A DNA stretch of 64,000 nt from Siderastrea radians (GCA_964017195.1 OZ024889.1:58351574-58415573), one strand, 5' to 3'. Counted from the first letter of the stretch, positions 11,724 through 24,439 are shown. Numbers and translations: made by a program. The notes: generated by a model not told the origin, from the letters alone.

Positions 11724-12762
11724 CTCCTGGCCCCGGTTCCTGGAAAGCGGATTATAGCTAAATCTCGCTTATTCAACTAGGGATAAAATTTATCCCTCGG
11801 TTAAATTCTTTTCCCGAAAGCACAATAAGTGCTAATCGAGCTGAGGGATAAAGGGAAGGCTCAAAGTTAATCTACCTGGTGAGCTCGTTAAACTCACGTA
11901 TCGAGGTAAAAACTTGATCAGATCGGATATCATTATTCTAGCTAGGTTAGGAAAAGAAAGAAGGCATTTTTTTCTACTCTTGGCAACATAAATGACAAAT
12001 AATTTCGTTGTCCCTAGGTATCCGAGCGGGAATCAACAGCGAAAGATTAGCCGGGAGTAAAACAGACACTCAAATACTGTAGGCTTCATGTAGTTAAGTT
12101 TTCGATTTTATTATCATAATACTTTGCGAAAAAATTCCAACATTAGCTCTATAAAATTCTATATGGTTATTCAGGAAATACGATTTTAGTAAATGCCATC
12201 TTAAGAAAGCGGAATTGATGAACCGATCTTAACTATGGAAATGATAAAACAACTCAAAAGCCATGCATTTCAAAGCCGTCTTTCGTCGCAAGGGATAGCG
12301 AGAATAATCAATTTTTTTTAAGAACGCTTTGCCGGCTTTGGACGTTTACACAAGAATTCTTGAATGAAGTAATATGTTCATGAAAATTTGGTAAACGTAG
12401 GCAGAAAGATTTAACTGAAGTAACCCAAGCTTATAAAATATAAGGCGATCGAAAATGTTGACGATAGAAAGAGAAAATAGTGTCATTCCCCAACAACAGG
12501 TATCGCTAAAACTGACGAGCTGCGTGGTCGACTTTTAACGCGGAGTTTGTCGTTTTCAAGCCGCATTCAGACGCTGATAACTTGTTTAACCTATTTAATA
12601 TGAGCTTAACCGAGGGATAGTTAATCGAGGAATAGCACGGTTTTCAGGAACGCCTTTTTATCCCTGGATTAGTTATTCCAGGGATAAGAAATTTAACTGT
12701 TGATTAACCGCTTATCGGGGGTATGATTTAATCGGCTTTCAATTTTCAGGAACCGGAGCCTG
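11724..12762. mobile_element. About 1.0-kb TIR element without coding capacity
   Basis: The left end reads TGGCCCCGGTTCCTG and the right end inverts to GGCTCCGGTTCCTGAAA, an imperfect terminal inverted repeat. Inside, the ends repeat AGGGATAAA-type motifs in opposite orientation. The block is missing from the equivalent position of unit A, so it inserted after the duplication or was lost from A. No clear target duplication was found. Confidence 0.6.
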
Positions 12763-13112
12763 AAATAAAACCTCTGATAATCACCTTCGGACAGTGTGCG
12801 ATCTCAGATCCGCCTTTTTTTTACATTATATAAACCGTCGACTCAAAACAAATCAACCAAAGGATCCGAAAACAAGAACGAGCTGTTACTCTTGTACAAG
12901 GAACTTTCTCTCAGTACACGAAACATGAAAACTTTCAGATTAATAAGGAAAGTTAAACACTGAAATTCTGAAAGAATGATTGCCTGAAAATAACTAATTC
13001 CACGAAAAGATCTCTCTGATTATAACTTTTCTTACTAAGTTACAGGGCTTTCAGTTTGGTAGGTGTTTTGAGAGGGTTAAAGACTGAAGTCCGCTTCCCA
13101 GTCTGAATATAT

Positions 13113-16100
13113 TTAAATAATGAATACCATTTCATAATAAACTGAGTCGAGATCCCAGACAAAGTCATGTGGAGATGTCAACTTATTTGTATGGTTAAGT
13201 TCACAGATTTCTCTGTTCATTTTGTAGTTGAAAGAGAAGCAGTTGAGGGTATTCAAACATTTCAAGGCGCATAACAGTTCACTCTCCATCTGCAGCGATA
13301 TGATCACGTGACCTTGTAATGCTGACTTCTCCTTCACACGAGGGACAATTGCCTGAGGTTTCCTTGCCACTGAAAAAAAGAAACGTTAAAGACAATATAA
13401 GATACGTTTGATTTCTGTTACAACGGGACAATATACGGTCAACTACACCTTACGGACATTTTCTTATTATAGACACCCCGTTGTTATTACTGAGAGAAGC
13501 TGAGGTCAGAATGCGTTGAAACTATTTTTGTACTGTACGGTACCATTGGTTGCACAATAGGAAACAAAGAGTTTGCCGCTCTCTTCTCAGTTTTAAATCT
13601 GTTAGGCCATAAATCGCTTCAGAAACAGTCAGTAGTGTGGGTAAACTAAATTAAATAATATGAAATAAATATTAAATTGATAACACAAATTAAATAGACG
13701 ATTGTTTGTTTGTTTTTGAATCAACACAAGGCCAAATATTCTAATATTGTAACCTACATGGCCTTCGACATCCTAGTGTTGTCGCCAATCACCCAGTCTC
13801 TATCTGCGGTTCATGATGCGTGGAATTTACCTTTGCAAATCATTCTTGTTATTTTATCAGAGATTAGGTCCAACTTTGCTGGCATGTTTGCATCGTGAAA
13901 TAACAGAAATTGCTGCTCAGAAGATGCGATCATTTGTAACTCCTCTTTGTTGACTTTGGAGCTTATTCCCAATGTTATGATTTCAATTCCATCCTCCTTC
14001 ACTAGCTGTGAAGATTCGGCCACGGCCGACTCATGCTCTAACGAAGCAAAAGAAGTTGCAACGGTTAACCTTTTACTACCAAGGGGAAAAAGTATATTTA
14101 AAAAAAAACATAACAAACATGCAAGCCGTTTTCGTGGTAATCATTAACCACCATGAGCTCTTAGAAAGCCGCACAGGATTGGCTAAGAAAGGGATAAGCA
14201 AGCAACACTGAGAAACAATGATGCCTAGCCCTGAAAACAATAGACCTGCATGATAACAAGGTCCAATGAAATTAGAGGCGCTAAAGAGCGCATGATATAA
14301 TTTTTAACTCTGTTTACAGTTTCTTACTGAAGCTAACGAGTGCTTTGTTTAACCGTCTTACTTTCCCAAGAACGACAAAAAAAAAGCAAATGTGCATTGA
14401 TGCAGTACACTTTAGCAGCCCTTTATCTTTTCTTGTAACGTAATCTTAAACAACTGGCATTACAAAGTACTAACGTCCTCTTTCGTCTCTGAAGTTTTTG
14501 AACGAGTAAGAAAAACCCAACACTGAACTTCATGCACATTTGCCTGACTAATACATCTCCTCATATCTTGTGACCAGTTGACTAACTCACTGAGTAGTTA
14601 GAATGTCGTCTCATTTCAAAAGTCCTTGTAAACAAGCCCTTGCTTCAAATCGCGAAGCGCGGAAACTAAGTTGATCGTTGATTCCGTAAAAGTGCTCACT
14701 GATTCATCCAAAAACCCAAAAAATTTGGGTAGAATTCAAATGTTTTGCATTGTTCAAAAGACTCATTTCGGGAATTTTGATCTACCTTAATTCTGAGGTG
14801 CACATCCCTACTCAAAATTCCAAGAGATATCATTCCCTCTCCTCAAGGAGAGGAGGGGGGGGGGGGGAGGAGTCGATAACCCGTGGTAATGTGTTTTTTG
14901 ATGGGTGGAGCTGTGAACTTACTTACTCTGAAAGTCACCATCCGAGGCAACAACAACCACGCGTGTCACGTGCTTCCGCCCTCCCTCTGCGTATGAAAAC
15001 AATTTGCGAGCTTCACTGAAGGCAACCGCCATATTTGTCCCCCCTCCAGGATGAGTTAACCGCCCGATAGCCTCATGTACAGATGAGATGTTTTGTGAAT
15101 CATTGAAAAGCAACAGATTATTGGTGTTATCCGCGAACGACATGAGTGCCATCTGTGCTCCTGAAAAAGAAAAAAATATTAAAGTTAAGAGATGACTTAT
15201 GTATTCTGCCTTATGTATTCAAATTCCAAAAACAATGACATGTCGGAACAAAATATATGTTCAGAGATAAATTTTAGGATAAGTCACAATGTTCGGTAGG
15301 CTCAGGTCCACTCCATAGGTGTTTTGTTGCGTCCGCGATCCTCACTAGCATTTAACAGAGAACTTGCGGGTTGACGGTTGATTCTTTGAGTTGATTTGTA
15401 CAGCAAACATTATAAAATACAACGTCAGTTACGATGTTTTGGATTTATCAACTGAGTTGATGAGGTAAATTGGCTACCGTAAAGAGATTGAAAGCTGACG
15501 TTTCGAGGTTTGCCCTTCGTCAGAGCGAATGAAGGAATTAGCCCCTTCTGATAACGCTCAAAACGTCAGCTTTCAGTCTCTCTACGGTGGCCAACTTACC
15601 TTATCAACACAGTTGATAACTCCAAAATCACGTCCCAACCGAAGCATCACCACAATTTCCTTATAATTAAAAACTAACCCCCCTGTCGGTCACGATGGTC
15701 GAACGGTCTAAGGCACTGCATTCGATTCAGGTCGCACTCTACTCTTGCTACGCGAATCCCACTTTTGAATAACACACTACTTCTTAAATATTGACATTCA
15801 ATTACCTTAGCGTATTGGTGGATTTCAATCTGCGTGATTTCTTTTTTTTTTTTTCATTTTTTTCCTGCAATTATGATTGAAGGCACTGTAGAACGCAATC
15901 GTTTGCTGATTTAAAATCTCCAGAGTTCGCGTGTTAAGAGGCGCAAAAAAGAAGGGATGTGTAAAGGATGTGTAAAATAGTGGAAGAAACCGCTTCAAGA
16001 ACTTTTTCTATTTGAAACTATCTGGAAGGCTTGGGGCATTAAGTGAATGCTATTTTGAAATGTCCACAGCGGGATGTGTGTTTGCATCTTTTTGGTTTAA

Positions 16101-18844
16101 TAAGATTGTGGGGTCAAGGGAGAGGGGGGAGGAATGAGATAAAGGGGACTGAAACTCGGCGACAAAAATAATTTGAAGCCGACGGGAGGCGAGAGATAAG
16201 GAATAAAACTGCACTGTATTCGTTAATATTGTTCAATACCAATATCAAAATAAAAGATGTAGGAAGCAGGCGTCAAGGGTACAAGAGGTGAGAAGTTGAA
16301 TCCCCCCTCAGGCACATACACTCTAAGATGGATCACTATAAAACAGTAGGACTTGGTATGTTCAAGTAAACCGTAAAAAACATGCCAATCAAAAGTAGGT
16401 TTTAATGACTCTTGAACATTAGCGCTAACGTTTTCCCTGACAGATTGACCATGGTTGTCAAGAGTAAATAGAGGTGCTTCTTAGGGGTGACAATAAAATT
16501 TGAGCTTCGCACACCAAAAGAGATTCTGCAAGGCTTTTTATCTTTGCCCTGGGAACATAAATTACGCGAAATATCCACCGGTTAGCAGAGAATTTTTGTT
16601 GTTGAATTAAACGAACCTGTAGGAGACACCATAAAGCGTGAAGTCACTTTTTTCATCAATTCCTTTATGTCGCTTATGTCTTGCCATGGAATGCTGCCTG
16701 ACACGTCAATCATGAAGGCCGTATCCATAACAACAGGGCATTCTATAAAAATAATTGGGCAAAATAGAACACACCCACTTTATCTCAATACTTTCCGTAA
16801 CAGTAGAAACTCCCAGTAACAGTCGTTAATGCTAGAGCATAAGTGTGTCAACATTTTCGATTTATCAAACGGTTTAAACCTATGGGTTTTATTCACAAAG
16901 GTAAAGTGCGTGTACCTAACCGTCACCGTAAAAATTCGTTAGCTTGCTGTCCAAAACGCGCGGAAAAAATCTTAACCATTCAACGCGAGCCAAGTTGTTC
17001 TGGATTATCTGATTCGCAAATTCATTAGAAACGGTCGATATAAAAAGTTCGCGCTTATTACAGCTGGTCAATTTGAGCTTTGTTTTTTCAACACTGTCGT
17101 TTTGTAGTAATTTAAACAGTGGTCAACTGCATTGACAGGTGATGTTTTTTTTTGTGAGTGGTTAACGTCAGATCAGGATATGAATATCAAAAGATTGATT
17201 GACGAATTTCGAACTAGTGACGTTCCCCGGACTATTCGCTCCTCGTCGTGGCTGACCAGTAGCGAAGGAAGCTCAAGGAACAAGATTGGGATGACATATG
17301 ACAATCTAAACCATGCGCGCTAGGTTTGAAAAGTATTATTCGTGCTCAGTCGTGTACTCATAGTCTCAACTGAAGGTCGCAAAAGTCATCGAAATGGGAT
17401 ATGTCTCTATTATCCATGATTGGCAGTTACATCTAGTTTAACAGTTTTGGTGCTCTTGAGTTGGTTTTCTGTTTATCACTTCTTTTCTTGCAATGATTTA
17501 CATATTATGCAAATTCATTTCGGTAAAGCCAGTGACTCGAATTTTCATCGCCAGCGAAAATTTGCAAGTTCAGCTGTTCTGGCGACGGCGATTGTGCCAG
17601 CAATTTTAATCGCCTCGGCAAGCGATCGAAAACCGCCGACGATCTAACATTCCAGATATCGGGAAGTAAACTTAGCGGCAATTGTGCGAAAATTCCCGGC
17701 AATCGGCTTAGCGCGTCCGCTCCCGCGAAAATCTCTAACGATCACTGGCGATCAATTTCGCGGCGACGAGCTTGTAAAATCGCCTAGTGTACGTGACGCC
17801 GGCTTAAATTAAGGCGCAGTGTAAGTAGCTTCCGCCTTGTTTGCCCTTGGCCACTTAGTCAGCGACGACCACTTCTTGTTTCTAGTGCCTTATAACCTAT
17901 CAGTATAAAACGCTTACGGCTGTGAAGTTGGCAAGAAAACATTGCACAAAATACAGTGGCAAACTGAATTTCATACGGGTAGAAAACTGGTGGCTGGAAG
18001 TTACTAAATTTGATTTATCATATAAAACCTTAAAAGCTTGAAGCACTCAGCAGTACGCGGTTCTCAGCTTTAAGTAGAGAATTTCACATTTGTCCGTATT
18101 TTGCCATCCATGTAACATCATTAATTATTTCCAGAACAGGAGCTCTTAACGCTGACGAAAATCAAACAAGTTTGCATTTTCTTTCTTGGCTTCGCTGACT
18201 ATTAAGAAAAGCGGTCTCTGGAAATCACATTTCCACTTTGAATGGTACCAGATCATCTTGTTTCACCGTAGCAAAATTTCTGGTAGCAAAATACTCCAAA
18301 AGTAGTGACTTCTTGGGATACTTACCATTAATGTGTGAAGATGCAATATTAAACAATTCCTACAAAAGCAAAAAAAAAATACCACTCAGAAAAAATACAT
18401 ATATCATAATACCTTCATACCCGTCCTTAGTTGTTATCTGTTCAAATAAGGCGAATGATTTCCAAGAGCGACGCTTGATGTTTCAGCGTGGAGAAATAGA
18501 TTATATCCTGGGACTAATGACTAACATGTTAAGGAAAATTTATGTACTCATTAAAAAATAATTCACTTCCTCGCAGTTTTGCTAATCTTGTATTATATAT
18601 TTATCACATTCACTCCAATTAAATCTCCCTAACCATTCAACGCAGCAAAACAGAGTTTGCGGCCTTTCCCCACGTGATGGCAACACGGAAAGCCGTCAAA
18701 GCACCGAACAAAACCAAACGGCTCTCTCTCTCTCTCTTCTAGAAAGAAAACGTTTTCGCTGTAGCTTCGTGTGAAACGCTGACGTGGTTTCTGCTAAATA
18801 ACAAAGTATCTTACCAGAAGTAGAAAGAGGGCACTCCAAGTCAT
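13113..18844 (-). CDS. Secreted VWA-PAN domain protein, copy B (six exons)
   Basis: Exons in transcript order: 18815-18844 (ATG at 18842-18844), 18326-18359, 16617-16742, 14923-15160, 13831-14069, 13113-13369 (TAA at 13113-13115). They join in frame to 307 residues, and the splice sites read GT-AG. Residues 1-20 form a hydrophobic signal peptide (MTWSALFLLLELFNIASS). The VWA domain spans about 24-222, with a full MIDAS set: D34, S36, S38, T105 and D137. The PAN/apple domain fills the last exon, residues about 224-307, with its Cys pairs. The product should be exported and act outside the cell in adhesion or matrix binding; the ligand cannot be told from sequence. Copy A is the tandem duplicate and has a one-base difference at the exon 4/5 boundary. 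This copy appears intact. Confidence 0.87.
15431..15632. repeat. 202-bp palindromic repeat with a hammerhead-like core
   Basis: Two arms of about 80 bp, about 85% identical by eye, face each other around a short centre. The arms contain GAAAGCTGACGTTT and its inverse. On the minus strand the left arm reads CTGACGA, then a short stem-like stretch, then CGAAACGTC, matching the conserved core of hammerhead ribozymes known from Penelope-like elements. The outer helix is too short to judge activity. It lies in the intron between the VWA exons of copy B. Confidence 0.7.
15689..15770 (+). pseudogene. Decayed tRNA-Leu in an intron of VWA-PAN copy B
   Basis: The sequence aligns with the tRNA at 8357-8440 but is broken. 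The acceptor halves no longer pair (GTCACGA with TTTTGAA). A few bases are inserted in the anticodon arm before TTCAGGT. About ten bases are lost between the variable arm and the T arm, which destroys the B-box. No T-run follows. It sits at the equivalent intron position of unit B. Confidence 0.92.
17505..17815. repeat. GC-rich insertion in the second intron of copy B
   Basis: This stretch is clearly richer in CG dinucleotides than its surroundings, with repeated CGCCGG, GGCGA and AAAATCGC words in both orientations. Unit A lacks it at the matching place. It looks like a transposon fragment; ends and family could not be defined, and the frames across it are not convincing genes. Confidence 0.45.
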
Positions 18845-19036
18845 TTTTAAGCCATCCATGCTTCCATTATTTACCGTTTTTGTCTTGGTTCTGTGTAGTC
18901 AGATTGCGTTATACCTGATACCACTTCAATAAACAACGTCAGTGCAATTTTTAGTTCCGACTGGGGGCTGGGGAGAGGACAGGACAGGCGTAAACGTGGG
19001 AAATGTGGTTGAATGCAAGCCGCCCGGTGTTCATAT

Positions 19037-19921
19037 TATGGGCCACAATATGTGCGCTGTGAAACGCATTCCGTCTTAACACGTTTTTTTTTTTTTAATT
19101 CCAGTTGCAATTGGTCGAAGCACACCTTTTCAGTCTAAAACGGCTCAAAAAGCCATACCCTCGGCCTCCCAATGGGTCACTTGGAAGTAAACCAGTTTAT
19201 TTAGCTGTTCAGGAACTGGTCTGAATAATAAGCGCCAAACTTACTCAGCTTTTCAAACCACAAACAAGGAAAGCAGATGTTGAAAGCTGAAAGTCTCGTC
19301 TTTTTCTGATGCAAATCATAGCAACGAATATGATACTGCACTATTTTTGGCAGACCAGTTTTTTGACATACTTTAAGAAGGACATTTAATTTTTACAGCT
19401 CATATCCATGACCTGGACCGTTTTCCCAACTGAGAAATTACTTGTATGGCATGAACTTGCTGTTAGGTCGAGAGAGCCATAATAAAACTAACATATTTTA
19501 ATTTAAGGGATGTAAGGATACAACACATTCATAATTAAAGATCTAAAAGATAGATTCGCGCTTTCCTCTCTACGCCTTTTTTGGCCAAAGACGAATTTCA
19601 TCATCAAATAATTGAGATATTACTGCTTATTCGTATCAAATAAACAAGATGTCTTCAATAAATTACCACACTGTTGCAGCTTTTTAACACAAGCTTATCC
19701 ATCCTTTAAGTTAGCTATGTTTACCAGCTGAGCACAACTAATGAGGTCCAAAAATAAAGGGTCCAGCCATGAACGTAAATAGAAAAAGTTCAGGTTAATC
19801 TCCTGTAGTAGTGAGTTGTAAAAAAAAAGCAGTTTGTATTTAGCAGTCTTTTACGTTTAGCTTTTAACAATATTTAGGTATTGTAACGTTTGAAATGTCC
19901 ATAGTATTGCAACTATACGAC
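19037..19921. other. Gene-free intergenic DNA
   Basis: This stretch lies beyond the upstream end of duplication unit B. No frame, RNA gene or repeat structure stands out. Confidence 0.5.
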
Positions 19922-19966
19922 GTAGTAGTAGTAGTAGCAGCAGCAGCAGCGGCAGCAGCAGCAGCG

Positions 19967-20042
<76 letters not shown>

Positions 20043-20049
20043 CAGTAGC

Positions 20050-20105
<56 letters not shown>

Positions 20106-20123
20106 GAGTAGAGTAGTAGTAGT

Positions 20124-20188
<65 letters not shown>

Positions 20189-20208
20189 GAGTAGTAGAAG
20201 TAGTAGTA

Positions 20209-20248
<40 letters not shown>

Positions 20249-20265
20249 AAGTAGTAGTAGTAGTA

Positions 20266-20328
<63 letters not shown>

Positions 20329-20329
20329 A
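19922..20329. repeat. (GTA)n trinucleotide array, about 410 bp
   Basis: Nearly uninterrupted GTA repeats with GCA blocks near 19938-19990 and 20124-20145 and scattered GAA or GGA variants. Frames across it would give homopolymers of Val, Leu or Tyr and are not genes. Confidence 0.97.
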
Positions 20330-20799
20330 GTGAAGTTTTTTGTGACTACAATAAAAATTATTCAAAAAAAAAGTTCCTGAGATTGCAATATTGTTAAGTG
20401 ATTATTACTGGAATTTAAACAACGATGGAGGGATGAATGGACGGACGGACGGACGGACCTGGACAATGTACAGACAACCAACCTAAATGATGTTCGAGTG
20501 CGGCGAGAAAGCAAAACACGCGAACACGCGCGAAGGTCGCCTTCTTCGCGCAGCGAGCTTCAGTCGCCCAGTCGAGCTTCCACGCGCCAGTTGACATTTA
20601 CGCGCGCTTGTGTGTTTTAATTCTCTTTCAACCATCTCTTAAAGAAGCGGAACTGCTCGTAATCTCCAAAAACGGTATCTGAAAATACTAAGGAACCTTT
20701 CTTGTCAAAGTACTACCCACAACAGAGATCATAAATTGAATGGCTCTTATTGGTGTGCTAAAACCTCGACGTGTAAAGCAGCCCTCTTCCAGTATTCAA

Positions 20800-21330
20800 G
20801 CTGGTGGTCTTCCCGTGTTCAGCGGCGAAACTTGTAGCAAGGGTCAAGAAATTCGATCACATTTCTCCAGTTTTAAATAACCTTCACTGGTTAACTGTGA
20901 GGAAGCGAATAACCTTTAAGATTCTTCTCATTGCTTACAAGGCGCTTCATGGTCTGGCCCCCACATATCTATCGGAACTGCTAACTGTCTATAAGGCATC
21001 CCGCTGTTTACGCTCTGAAATCTCTAATCTACTCGTAGTCCCCAAATGTAGAAAAAATTGTACGGAGAAAGAGCCTTTGCAGTTGCGGCTCCTACATTAT
21101 GGAATAACCTGCCTATAGTGAGATTAAGAACTCTCCATCTGTAGCAGCTTTCAAAACTAGTTTAAAAGCCTCCCTTATTATTGTTATGTTAGTTTCCAGC
21201 TTTGAATAATTATTGTAAATTAGTGCAGATTTAGCATATATATTTTTATTGTAATTAGTATTAGTATTAGTTAGATTTCTTTTTGTCTGCATAATTGTAA
21301 GAGCACTGAGACTCTGTTTAAGTGCTCCTA
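20800..21330 (+). pseudogene. CR1/L2-like non-LTR retrotransposon, 3' fragment
   Basis: The open stretch 20804-21118 encodes AAKLVARVKKFDHISPVL, then NLHWLTVRKRITFKILL and KALHGLAPTYLSELL. These are hallmarks of the extreme C-terminus of CR1/L2-type reverse transcriptases. After about residue 85 the reading shifts frame: the next conserved block (ERAFAVAAPTLWNNLP) and the following NSPSVAAFKTSLKA each lie in other frames. The stretch to about 21330 resembles the short 3' UTR of such elements, with a GAGCACTGAGACTC-type motif. It is 5'-truncated and frameshifted, so dead. Confidence 0.82.
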
Positions 21331-21398
21331 AAGCCGAAATATTATCATTACTATCCTAGAGTTAAAATCCTAGAGTGCGACAGAAAATGGAGAATTAA

Positions 21399-21472
21399 AA
21401 AAAAAATAAACAAATGAATAAAACAATAATAAATAAATAAACAAATAAATAAATAAATAAATAAATGAATAA
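21399..21472. repeat. A-rich (AAAT)n microsatellite
   Basis: Repeats of AAAT with AATA variants follow the non-LTR fragment closely and may mark its tail region or independent slippage. Confidence 0.85.
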
Positions 21473-22400
21473 AAGTCTATGCTTCACTATTTTGTACAGT
21501 CAAGACCTTATTGTGTGAAGCTCGATTCAATCAGAAGGGAATTAAATTATTTCAGCCTTTTCAGTGGAACATGACGGCAGCTTTCCTTCCAGCCTATAAA
21601 GGCTGTGATGACCCCGGATTAAATTAATTTTCTGTGCTGTTTTATTTATTTTTTCGGCTAATTTAAGGGCTATTATAGAACCTAATTTAAAACTCCCGGA
21701 GACAGACATGGATCGTCTACCGTGATCCTATCTTTTAAATCTGTGGACGGCGAAACTTTTCACTGATGCATGTACTGCAATATCATTTAGACAGGTTTTG
21801 TCGAGTCCGCTCGCTAAATTACAGTACGATTATCAAGTGTATATGTAACAGGATTTACTTTATACAATGAAAACGAAATCGTGTTGTGAAAAGAAAAGGA
21901 TACTGATACTAACTTGTTAGCACGATACAGCTTTAAAATGGGGATGGATGTTTTTTAAAAGACTTCAAATTCGACATGCCTTGCAGAGTTCAAATTATTG
22001 TTTTCGAAATTTCACATTGCACGGTACCAAAACTGGTTTCTTACAATAAGATACCACTTATTCTAAATGGAAAACGAATGACTCTTGCCATGCACTTTTT
22101 TATTTTTAAAAAAATTCAGATGTAAAAAAGCCATATTTTAACACGTTAATGAACTGCTCGACATGCTAAAGTTAATCCATGCTTTCTATGCGTCGAGTAG
22201 ACACAAGCTAAGGGTTTTTAAAAATATTGCACTGTCTAGTTGGAAAAACTACCATTCACAATATTGAATAGCTACCCTTTTGATACATTTCAATAAAACG
22301 TTTGATTGCTAAATTTAGCTAAAATAGAGAAACGTTTTTAGCCTTCTTAGGAAGCGTCTTCGTAGGTTTTTTCGCGCTTCAACTTTCGCGACGCCAAAAA

Positions 22401-22445
22401 GCGACCAACGTTGGAAACAAGTTCTACCGACTGAGCTAGCCGGGC
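22401..22445 (-). pseudogene. tRNA-Lys-derived fragment
   Basis: On the minus strand it starts GCCCGGCTAGCTCAGTCGGT, the canonical 5' half of a metazoan tRNA-Lys with its A-box. After AGAAC the anticodon arm and most of the T arm are missing. It is an internally deleted tRNA relic or a SINE head. Confidence 0.7.
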
Positions 22446-22549
22446 ATGTGTTGTATGTTGAGGGGATAGATTTATTTCCAGTTTCTTTGCGGTCAAGAGT
22501 AATTTTTCCAATGGCGCGCTCGATTTTCGCTTTTATAACCTATTTACGA

Positions 22550-23796
22550 AAATGATGTATGAAACGAAAGGACAATCTCGGGCGGAATCACAAAACTCAG
22601 TGAATCACTTTACTAGGTGGACTAACTCTTAACACCCATAAACTTATTCATTTAACCACCTTTGTACCCATGAGCTCTCCTATCCACACCTATTAATCAC
22701 GCATGATTCACCCACTTTTCCACTCATAAATTCACCTAGCTGAAAAGCACCGATTTACAAACCCTTACCCATAAATTCAACTACGAATTGATCCATTAAA
22801 TTACCCATGAACTCACGAACAAATTCAACTACAAATGTACGTGACGGTGAACCGACTAACCCATGGACCCGTACCCTCATCCATCATTGACTTGCAGTCT
22901 CTCATTCATCCATCTACCAATTCTCTTGTTTAGTTTTGTTTTGTTTTGTTTTGACAGTGACCTTTAAATCCGGTTAACAATTATTCACCGAAGGTGAGGT
23001 AAATATCCACCACTCTTCACCGACACTGACAGAGGTGAATAATTGTTTTAGTATATACCAAACCAGTGGATAGCCAGCACCAAATAGTTCCTATTTTTCT
23101 GAGAAATGAGAGAAAACTCGCGCGAAAAATCCAGAAAAATGCCGGGAGGTGAATAGCAGATGCTATCCCGAGTTTGAGTAGCCAATCAGAACGCGCGAAA
23201 AACACTATCCACTTGTTTGGGATATGATTCTTTGTATATTAACTAAAATAGGTAACAACTTACTTTCCAGCCAAAGGGCATGCACAAGACGATTTTCTCA
23301 ATGCAACCTATATTTCTTTCTCTATTTAGTTCTCCTGATCAAAGCCTAAGTGCCCAATTCCAAAAATTCCTGTCGCATATCTTTACATCTGGGCGCATTT
23401 ATTCAAAGGGTGGCCGGATAACGCTATCCACAGGGTAAATCGCTAACCAGCAAACGAGGGTTAACAAAACAAAGTTCACTATCCACTGGATAATGATTTA
23501 TCCATTGGAGTTATCCGCTTTTTGAAAAAACCTGCACAAAGTGTTATCAAGAGTGTGCTTACGCGAAAGTTTAATGTTTTCTTCAAAGATTTTTATTAAT
23601 AAATAATACATTGAGTTATAAAATGTCTATTTTACATTGTAAATTTATGTGATACAATTGCAAAGATCCCATAGTCCATGGGCCAGGAGGCGAAACCCTC
23701 CCCCCTCGGGGGAATTTTGGGGACATCTATCGTTTTGAAGCATAGCCTGAGGGTGTTTCAAATCAGGTTGTTCGCACTTCTCAAGTGGAGGCGTTT
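22550..23796. other. Gene-free repetitive DNA
   Basis: From 22600 to 22910 degenerate words such as CCCATAAATTCA recur, suggesting an old tandem array. A (TTTTG)n run lies at 22927-22955. ATTATTCACC near 22981 and GGTGAATAATTG near 23034 form a small inverted pair. No gene was seen. Confidence 0.5.
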
Positions 23797-23967
23797 GGCC
23801 GTACGGCCACATTCTTTATGTGAGGCAAAAAAAAAACCCACAGGGTACCCACGTCGTGGTTTTTGAAAGTTACACCTAAAATGCCCAGACAAGACACATA
23901 ACACTATAAAATGTGTTTGGATTTCTATCAAAACCACATATATAATACTGTCTAAGTAAGGAACCTG

Positions 23968-24003
23968 TTACTTGTCATCATCGTCTCCTGCAGCGTTCTT
24001 TAT
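23968..24003 (-). other. Exon-like segment, left arm: ends AGDDDDK stop
   Basis: On the minus strand a T-rich tract ending TTTCAG precedes 36 bases that read IKNAAGDDDDK then TAA. The right arm carries the matching segment. Conservation of frame and stop in both arms suggests this was a terminal coding exon in the ancestral element. Confidence 0.4.
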
Positions 24004-24439
24004 CTGAAACAAAAAAACACAGGGTACCCACGTCCTGATTTTGTTGCCAACAACTAAAAAAGGCATTCAATATTCTAATACTGCAAAAGTGCACATGCAT
24101 TTGATATGAATACACACCTGTATGCAGGTTCTATAATGCATCAAAAATCAAGTCCACAACTCTTCGCCGTCTTCATCGTCTCCTGCAAGAGAGTCAACTA
24201 TGATATCTGCCAATTCACTTCCGTCCATATAATTTCTAGAGCGCCAACATAGTTCACTTCCCAACCAAGGCCTTGTGGAGAATGAAGAAGAAAAGCATAC
24301 ATCAACAAATCTACCAAGTGAAGCTCTCTAGACTTTCCAGTGTTTCTTCAGAGGAATCCGGATACTGGTCGATGTCTTGGAATGTCGGTATGAAGGTGGT
24401 GTGCTGCTGATGTCACGTTATTCCATGACTTAACGGCCT

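Larger units (their letters stand above)
10312..19036. repeat. Segmental duplication, unit B
   Basis: This is the second tandem unit, about 2.7 kb longer than unit A. Part of the excess comes from a TIR element at 11724-12762, a micro-MITE at 11595-11667, a palindrome at 15431-15632 and a GC-rich intron insertion around 17500-17800. Unit A has private insertions of its own at 5140-5562 and 10185-10228. The gene flank 10316-11160 matches 4258-5050 of unit A base for base over long stretches and has no convincing coding potential. Confidence 0.86.

Noticed and set aside
17420..17702. Overlapping frames on both strands in a GC-rich block
   Set aside because: The block is an intron insertion with biased composition; frames show no domain and are absent from unit A.
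19895..20365. Long open frames giving poly-Val, poly-Leu and poly-Tyr
   Set aside because: They are translations of the GTA trinucleotide array; every frame is open there.
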